From positions 25,520,526-25,584,525 of the forward strand of contig CM055831.1 of NCBI GenBank assembly GCA_029582265.1: a DNA stretch of 64,000 nt, read 5' to 3'. Position numbers and translations under genes: made by a program. The notes under the pieces were generated by a model, which made no database searches, was not told where the DNA came from, and saw only the letters and a program-made list of their open reading frames with translations. The stretch is from Zoroaster sp. YZ-2022 (lineage: Eukaryota > Echinodermata > Asteroidea > Forcipulatida > Zoroasteridae). Positions 56,584 through 64,000 of this stretch are shown here, in pieces; positions within the stretch are counted from its first letter, which is position 1, and the number at the start of each line of letters is the position of its first letter.

Positions 56584-57752
56584 CTGTTTATAAATGATGT
56601 ATGGAATGAAATGTAAAAGCAGACTCAATATTAGGCTCACATCAGGTAATGCAACAAGAAGTTTGTCAAAAGTTTTTAAAAGGTTATTTGTTTAACAGTA
56701 TTTACTGTAGTATCAATTTATTTCTCATTCTCTCATGAAAACAAACTTCAATTTCCAAAAGGTTAGAGGTGCTTATCCCTCCATACCAATAATGTAGCCT
56801 TGTTTTGGTCATCTATTAAAGGTTAATATTAATGATGTATTGTGTACTCATGTTGACAAAATACTGGAAATTTCAATTATGTTGGGTCGCCAAAGTTATG
56901 AACTTTAAAACAAGACATCTAAAATAAAATCCAGTTAAACATATTGACAGAATGAATACAAGAGAAATTGAATGTTACATCCTCAATTCATTACTATGAT
57001 TAGGTTTTCACTTCATCTATTGAAAAATAGAAAAATTGTTGATGTCTTATTTAATTTCTTAAATCTTTGGTGAACCAACAACAAATCAATATTAAATAAA
57101 TATCTCATATGAAAACTTTTTTTCTTCAAATTTTACCAAACATTTTCCAACGTTCCTGCTTAAAGATGCATCACCAGTGTTATTTGGTATTTTAACAGCA
57201 ATTACCAGCAATTATGCATTGATATTTTACTTGTGTAAGGAAAAAGCCTGGTTTTACAGTAAATATGTACCAAAATTAATGTATGTTAGGTCCCTTCATG
57301 AATTAATTTGGCACGTTTTTTCTGCTATACTAAGACTCAGACAACTTTTCTTTTTTTTTCTTTCCAATTTTAAAGTATTTTATTTCTCAAAGGAAATTAT
57401 CAATGTTTCGATGAACACACACAATTTTGGAAATTGCCGATAAAACACAGTGATACATCTTTAATCTCCAGTGTGTATTGTGGACCTGATTTGTCTCAAC
57501 TATCATTTAACTTGTATCATATAGATATGTTTCAACAAGAAGACAATTTCTTATAATACATCATACACTGAATTAGAATTTCTAAACTGAGTTCAACATT
57601 CATTACAGGATTTTGTGATCCCACAACCTTGTGGAAGTACCATATGGTAAAACTCAATCTGCTGAGTAGATGAACAAAATCATAATCACTATATTCACTG
57701 TCCATAGAAATCACTCCAAACATCTAAACAAACATGACAAATGTTAACTTAC
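56584..57752 (-). other. Probable 5' UTR intron of TRIM-NHL copy 3
   Basis: Same splice context as copies 1 and 2; it contains the orthologous TTAA-flanked MITE at 57164-57460. Confidence 0.4.
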
Positions 57753-57958
57753 CTCACAGTGGTTTTACTTTGTTTTATTCAAGCCAGTTGAACAGAAAAT
57801 TTTTACTTTACTGGCAGAGCAAATGATACGACATGAAACTTTAGGGCGGATCCCAAACAAAATGGTGCTTGACAAACATTTCAGTTCCTGTTCGAGTACG
57901 TGACAAAGTCATTAGGTCATAGGTCTACCTGGCTGATATGTACAGTACACAGTGAATA
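57753..57958 (-). other. Promoter-proximal region of TRIM-NHL copy 3
   Basis: Orthologue of 15406 onward, somewhat more diverged (AAAATGGTG in place of AAAATGGCG). It is cut 200 bp upstream of the donor by the 2.74-kb transposon at 57959, which separates this copy from the upstream sequence its sisters have. Confidence 0.4.
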
Positions 57959-60702
57959 TCCAGATAACATTCATACATTGGGCCAACGTTGGCAATTGGT
58001 CGGCAACGTCGGCGTTGGCATGACGTCAGGTTTTGACATTGGCTCAATGTTGGCATTACATCGCTAACATCGGCGTTGGCATTATGGTAGCTGCTAATGT
58101 TGAGCCAATGTTGGCAATTAATCGGCAACATCGGAAATTGGAAATTGTTCGGATACCTGGGTACCCATAAATAATTTGTAAAAACACAAATGCTCCTGAA
58201 TGTATAAAATAACCAACATGAACACAAGTTTCTCTTGTCTAATTAGAATCATAAATAATAAATGTGGACTTACTGTAGTACTTTTCCCGCCTCTATATTA
58301 AAAATGACTCGCACACAAAAAATGTTAACAATAAATTTGAGACTTCCATTTATCTGGCTTAAAATAATGTTCAGTCAAAATTTTTGAACGTTGTTTACAG
58401 GTAATTGGAAAAAGTGAAAAAATGGAACCGGGTAATGACAGTTTCAGACTTTCAGTCATCCAGATACATGGATACCTGGAACAGCCTTATTAGGGATAAA
58501 ATACACAAAAACATTTCTTATTCAATTATGGTATTGTCCACAGATTGTCCAGACTGAGTTTGCAGTGAGGATGAGGTGCAAGCTTGCTCCTTCCTACTTC
58601 CCCATCAGTGGTAAGCGGGTGAAGGGCAAAAACAACTCTATAGTCATTATAGGAAGCCACCAAGTCATTTATTGACTGATAAGGATATTTAAAGTGCATG
58701 CTGGGAATCTGGTGACCCAGTTACATGCAAATCATTTGAAGTACACAAGCAATGATGCATCAAATCTGTACAAGATGTGTTGTCATTCAATTGGGATTGC
58801 TTAAAATGTTTGTTTCTTTTTACATTGAATAAGTGATTGATTCGCCATATGAATTCTTTGGCATGTATCATCACCATCTATGCTGAGCTTGGACCACACC
58901 AACATATATTCATTGGTATATATTGATGAACATACATGTATCTTATTTTTAGCATAAATTGTACATGTACATGTCATTGTAATTTGTATACAGCCCATCA
59001 TATCTTTTAAAATAAAGTCCCCCCTTTTCACTCCAGATTGGAACCATTGAACCCTTGTCATACAAATGTGTCACACACAAACAGTCATTTGTGTTACTGC
59101 TACAAGGTGTGTCAGAGTCCATCTAACTTCGTGATCCAATGGCCAGCAGTTGAAGTTGATCCATTCTTCAAAGGAGTTAATGTATATGTTTCAAATTAAT
59201 TTATATGGACCTATCCTAACTGTGGCAGTCTGTATACCTTCATGGGAATTGGTTTTCAGAACCTTAAGACACATCTAGGTCTTTCTAGGTATTTTTTTAA
59301 AACATGTTATAACAATGATTTTTGTTTTTGACTGGACCCAAAAATCCTCACAAGTGTAGTTATTAAACAGTATCTGTTGGGTGATCTAGAAAAATGTATA
59401 TTGCCGACTGTGATCGCTCTAGGAGTTGGGCCATTAACATACCACATTCTTCACTGCATAGGCATGTTATCTTGGTATACATTTTCGCAGATTACCCAAT
59501 TAAAGTTCCTATGTATTTTTATGCAAGCATTGGGATATTTCAACCCAAGTACTGACCATCAATCCCATAACACAAGTAAAGATATTAAAGGGACAGTATT
59601 GTCATTGTTAGAGCAGACTTTCTACAGGGCATGGAATCAGTGTCTTAGTTTAATATGAACACAGTAACTGAAAATTACTGGCTCATTTATGCAGCAGCAA
59701 CGCAAATAATTATACATATGACCTTACCACGTGAGTATTATTTTCAGTCACTGAGTTAATCTAGAACTTGAACTCTGATTCCATGCCCTGTTGATACGTA
59801 GCAATACCACCTTTAAACAATAACTTTAAAATGACTATTTATGAACATGTATTTTCAACAGTTAAAGAGAAATAAATACATATAACAATCAGAAGATCAT
59901 TTCATTATTGTTTGTTTCTTTTCATTTTACAGTTATCCTTCAAATTACAACGTGTTGTCTCTCAATATCTCTAATGTGTAAAAGTGATGTGTTCCTTATA
60001 GAAAGATGCACTTACTTATGACAATTTTCTATGCAAATTTAACAGTTTATAAGGTTATGATTCAGCTAAATGTTACATAAAAAACAAGAAATTTGTTTTA
60101 TTTGGTTGCTTGCCATAGATAAGGCTTCTTAATACATGGAAGACATGCTTATCTCATTAGACCCAGAATCCTGGTCAACATTAATCTGAGCCGTGAGTCC
60201 ACGTTGGATATGACCCGACCCTTTCCAGGTGAGAATGACCCCGGAAAGTTGGGTCAGATTAATTGACTGGTTTTCAGGGGCAAATAATATGACCCAACAA
60301 TTTTGGTCATTCTGAGCCAAAAAGTGTCGGGGCATATCTGACCCAGGAGTTTTTAGTGTGTTGGCTCAATGTTGGCTTGATGTTGGATCAAAGTTAATGA
60401 TACAATGGCCCAATGTTGGTCAATGTTGGAATATATTGGCTCAATATTGGCTCAATGTTGGCTTGATGTTGGATCAAAGTTAATCATACAAAGGCCCAAC
60501 GTTGGTCCAATGTTGGAATACGTTGGCTCAATATTGGCTTAAAGGTAATGATACAAAGGCCCAACATTGGCCCAACGTTAATAATGTTTACGTTAACGCT
60601 GGGCCAACTTTTACATTGGGCCACTGTAATGCCGATGAGCAAAATTACGTTGGGCCAACGTTGGCCCACTGAAATCGTTCCGTTGTTGTGATGTTATCTG
60701 GG
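57959..60702. mobile_element. 2.74-kb TA-flanked DNA transposon with palindromic subterminal arrays
   Basis: It interrupts sequence that in units 1 and 2 reads GTGAATACAGTGTACCAT. The ends are inverted: TCCAGATAACATTCA on the left and the complement of CCCAGATAACATCACA on the right, with TA on both sides. Just inside both ends are dense runs of GTTGGC / GCCAAC motifs including CCAACGTTGG palindromes (57980-58130 and 60355-60665). The interior has no transposase I can recognise. Two exon-like pieces are visible: 58543-58611 (VQTEFAVRMRCKLAPSYFPI between CAG and GTAAGC) and a frame with SNFVIQWPAVEVDPFFKG near 59125. A nested MITE is at 59589-59812. Superfamily not assigned. Confidence 0.7.
59589..59812. 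mobile_element. TTAA-flanked MITE nested in the 2.74-kb transposon
   Basis: Ends AGGGACAGTATTG... and ...CAATACCACCT, flanked by TTAA (59585-59588, 59813-59816), with a longer inner inverted pair AGGGCATGGAATC / GATTCCATGCCCT. Partial copies occur near 340-425, 31640-31862 and 43370-43470. The AGGG start and TTAA target resemble the Kolobok-like remnant at 976. Confidence 0.6.
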
Positions 60703-60863
60703 TAGTGTACCATAATTGTTTGATTCAATGACGTATGCATATTGAACTTCATTGTGAAAGTTCAGCTGTGTTGCATGATGTTGTATATAATATATCCTGC
60801 TTGTGTTGTAAAGTGTGAGTATAATCTACAGGATAGTATCCCATAGATTATACCATAGAGTAA

Positions 60864-61036
60864 AGCCCTTTTCACACGAGGGAAATAAGCTAGCTGTGCG
60901 GATACCAGTTAACTGCTATGTGACACGGGACGTTGGTTGTGAAAGGTCGTATCCGAGTTTGACCAACGTCCGTGGTCAATACAACTGGCGCCCGAGACCA
61001 AGGACCCTAGTTTGCATTTGTCGTGTGAAAAGGGCT
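60864..61036. mobile_element. 173-bp PIF/Harbinger-type MITE
   Basis: A perfect 16-bp inverted repeat (AGCCCTTTTCACACGA, complement at 61021-61036), flanked by TAA (60861-60863 and 61037-61039). Units 1 and 2 have an uninterrupted GAGTAAGGTCC here. A 3-bp TAA target with short TIRs is typical of the PIF/Harbinger group. Confidence 0.75.
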
Positions 61037-61049
61037 TAAGGTCCTTGCT

Positions 61050-61660
61050 ATTTGGTTTTACTGTGGTTTTTTGTCTTGACTATCTGCATATCTCCTTTAT
61101 GTATGTGTTGTTTTGTGGTTTGGTTTTGCTGTGGTTTTTGTCTCGACTATCTGCATATCTCCTTTATGTATGTGTTGATTTGTGGTTTGGTTTTACTGTG
61201 GTTTTTGTCTCGACTATCTGCATATCTCCTTTATGTATGTGTTGTTTTGTGGTTTGGTTTTACTGTGGTTTTGTCTCAACTATCTGCATGATTCCTTTAT
61301 GTATGTGTTGTTTTGTGGTTTGGTTTACTGTGGTTTTAGTCTTGACTATCTGGTATCTCCTTTATGTATGTGTTGTTTTGTGCTTTGGTTTTACTGTGGT
61401 TTTTGTCTCGACTCTGCATATCTCCTTTATGTATCTGTTGTTTTGTGGTTTGGTTTTACTGTGGTTTTTTGTCTTGACTATCTGCATATCTCCTTTATGT
61501 ATCTGTTGTTTTGTGGTTTGGTTTTACTGTGGTTTTTTGTCATGACTCTCTGCATATCTCCTTTATGTATGTGTTGTTTTGTGGTTTGGTTTTACTGTGG
61601 TTTTTGTCTTGACTGTCTGCATATATATATCTCCTTTATGTATCTGTTGTTTTGTTGTTT
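61050..61660. repeat. 68-bp minisatellite at unit 3/4 junction, about 9 units
   Basis: Same unit as at 43636-44110. The array starts abruptly inside sequence that in unit 1 continues to 16300 (AAGGTCCTTGCTA then TTTGGTTTTACTG), so about 500 bp of promoter-distal sequence was lost at this junction. The large predicted ORFs (177 and 193 codons) are repeat shadows. Confidence 0.92.
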
Positions 61661-64000
61661 TGTTTTGTCAATGTTTGGATTTTTGGTGTTATGGTCTGTT
61701 TGTTCATGTACTGTTTGTTTACTTGTTGAAAGTACTGTTTGTATTGGTGTTTTTTATCGATAGTGTCTTTGAGTGTAAATGTGTTGAATTTGTGACCAAC
61801 TGTATATCTGGTCATCCGTTTCCTGTTGTAACTTTCTGTTCTTCATTTCATTTTAATGTTAAAACTAAAGCCTTATTTATTTCATATCAGTCGTTTATAT
61901 TTTACATTTTCTGATTTTTTAAAAACTTAATTGAACGTATCTATTTTTATATTGTAAGTGGAATGTATTTATTTTAGAAATTATAATTGTTAAATTTGAC
62001 TTAGCCTATTTAAGTTCAAATTGTTTTAATAAACCAATTGAATTGTAATATGACCTTATCATGAGGGGTATTATTTGCAGTTACTGAGTTTATCTAAAAC
62101 TATCACTCAGATTCCATGCCCTGTTGATCGTGATGATATTGTCCCTTTAATTAAGAATGTAACTGTCAGAAGTAGTTTGTAATTTTAAGAAATGCTGTAG
62201 TCATGACTCAGGACAATGATACTGGGGAGTATTCATTTGAAATGATGGGGATTAGCAGGGAATGTTGGAGGAGGATGGTGGGAGAAGGTCATAAATTATT
62301 AACTTGGCTTCAGGAAAGAAGGGACTTTGTTTTAGTTGAATTGGTTTAGTTGGCCTGAAAATTGGGAAAATTCATAAATGCCACAGAGACAGTTTAAACT
62401 ATAGTTTAAACATTCTGATTGGTTCAGATGTAATCACATAATTGTTTAAGACCAGTCTTAATGTTGGTATCACTGCTTCTACAGGGATGCATTCTCTCTT
62501 TGAACCAAAATGTACTTGAACCAACTAATTTTTTTGTTCAATATGGAGTCAAGTCTTGAGAAAAGTGTATAAAAAAAATTAAAAAAAAAAAAAAACATTC
62601 CCAATTTTTACAGAAAACATTTGAGTAATTGTTTTATTTTGTTTATATAAAAGATATAATTTATATTTCAATATGTAAATGTTGTATAATTACCAACTTT
62701 ACGTTAAGTTAGCTTTCATATAATAATTTGTTCATTTTGTGTTCATGTCATTACTAATGCTATACCTTCCCATTAAATGTTTCTTTAACAGTTGAGATGC
62801 ACCAGCTGCATATCTGTGTTTCTGGATGCAAAATGTTCCAGTTTTTGCAATAAAGTTTCTGTGATACTTGAAGGTAAGCATGTTCAATTTTTAGTGTGTC
62901 TCTGAGGATTAAGAATCACCGAGTTGACATTTCAATCAGTTTGCAAACAGTCACTTCAGGAAAGTTTATTTCTTAGACAATAATCCCTCCTTCCAAAAGA
63001 GCCGATATTTAAAAAAATGAATTATCGGATCTACTTATTCAATGCCCCAAGGCAAAGTATTAAAGGTTGTCACCAAGACAACAGTATATGAATGTCATCA
63101 AGACAACAGTATTATAGAATATCACTAAGACAAAAGTATAATAGGATGTCACCAAGACAAAGTTATTAAATATTATCACTAAGACATATAAGTGTCCCAC
63201 AAAGCGTCTTCAAAATAGCACACAGCTTGAATCTACTCAAGATTCACCAATTCTCAAACCTTCCGAAAACCTTGTTTTAAACTCTAAAATGAACAAAATA
63301 TACACCGAAAAGTTTGAGGTATATCCCAAGTCTTCCACAGTATTTCTATAAACTTTGCATTCTTATAAAGTACATTATAATACAAATCTTATACAGCAGG
63401 TAAATAAATACCTGCCTTACTGGCGTTCAACAAGGTAATATGTGACCCTCTTTGGTCCTGGTAGCAAATGTTCAGGGAAGAATTGTCGTATCCAACCGCA
63501 AATTTTTCTTGTTCATTATAACTAATAATGTAATCTTACCTACCCAGTAAGGTGGAGAACATATGGATGATGATGGACATATACTTCAAATTATTCCAGG
63601 ATATTTATTTCATGAAAATTCAGGCATTTTTGGTATACGGTGACTTCTTCAGTCATGTCAGTCTGATCTTGTCAACTCCCATAAGTGACCAACACGGTCA
63701 TTGTTACATGCATATTTTTCTGAAGGAGAGGATTTTTAAAGGAAATAAAGTCCAAAACCATAAAAGTGGATTTTAAAGATAGCTTTCGCTTCTTCCAAAA
63801 TCGATAGAATCATTTTTTAAAACTTGTTAATGGTTGCAAAAAATTCGGAAAGAATGTCGTATCTGACCACCACTTTTTAAGGGTTTCTTGGAATTTTTTT
63901 TACAACCACTAACCAGTTAAAAAACGATTGCTTGTACATGTATGGTCGTATTAGGTGGTGGTTCACACACAGGTACCCAGTGGAGATTAATAAATGGCCG
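61661..64000. repeat. Start of duplicated unit 4
   Basis: It matches 1-2320 and 44130-46540, again without the 685-bp Kolobok-like insert. The small cysteine-rich exon-like segment at 62792-62873 is identical in frame to that of unit 2. No other gene is seen before the window ends, but another TRIM-NHL copy would be expected beyond it. Confidence 0.8.
62792..62873 (+). other. Candidate small cysteine-rich exon, plus strand (unit 4)
   Basis: 82 bases with AACAG before and GTAAGC after; open frame LRCTSCISVFLDAKCSSF as in unit 2. See 32512-32593 for interpretation and doubts. Confidence 0.35.

Larger units (their letters stand above)
43620..61049. repeat. Tandem duplicated unit 3
   Basis: Third unit, with TRIM-NHL copy 3. 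It is longer than unit 2 because it keeps shortened minisatellites, has an internal duplication at 48692-49060, an expanded 84-bp array in the intron, and a 2.74-kb transposon at 57959 in the promoter region. Confidence 0.9.

Noticed and set aside
59377..59658. 93-codon ORF inside the 2.74-kb transposon
   Set aside because: No homologous feel and no second copy, and it runs into the nested MITE; chance ORF more likely.

Overview
The window looks like AT-rich invertebrate animal DNA, most plausibly from a non-vertebrate deuterostome (echinoderm, hemichordate or lancelet). The evidence is GT-AG introns, a tandem family of RING/B-box/NHL (TRIM-NHL) genes, tRNA-derived SINEs with a GCGCTATATAA(ATT)n tail, several TIR transposons and a 15 kb Polinton/Maverick (adintovirus-like) element. 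The species cannot be named from sequence alone.

Layout. The window is a head-to-tail array of a duplicated unit of about 12-17 kb: unit 1 at 1-16309, unit 2 at 31565-43619, unit 3 at 43620-61049 and the start of unit 4 at 61050-64000. Each complete unit carries one minus-strand TRIM-NHL gene: copy 1 at 14248-10459, copy 2 at 41215-37482 and copy 3 at 56573-52445. Each gene has two coding exons whose phase joins cleanly, an intron of about 1.8-2.2 kb and probably a non-coding 5' exon about 1.2 kb upstream. All three read open from start to stop (636-637 aa). The rest of each unit is introns, SINEs, MITEs and minisatellites, which differ between units and so date later insertions and deletions.

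Between units 1 and 2 lies the Polinton (16310-31564), with terminal inverted repeats, a 5-bp target duplication (AATGT) and an empty site that can be read from the sister units. It holds remnants of integrase, family-B DNA polymerase, packaging ATPase, and probable major and minor capsid genes. Most are broken by many frameshifts and stops, while several small ORFs and the terminal repeats are nearly pristine.

Main biological point. The three TRIM-NHL paralogues are nearly identical in RING, B-boxes and coiled coil. They differ in short clusters that recur at the same two positions of successive NHL blades, which is what one expects if one face of the beta-propeller is diversifying against changing ligands. 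Together with the tandem arrangement and intact frames, this makes the array a candidate for a diversifying recognition (possibly immune) gene family. That functional reading is inference; the variation pattern is seen directly.
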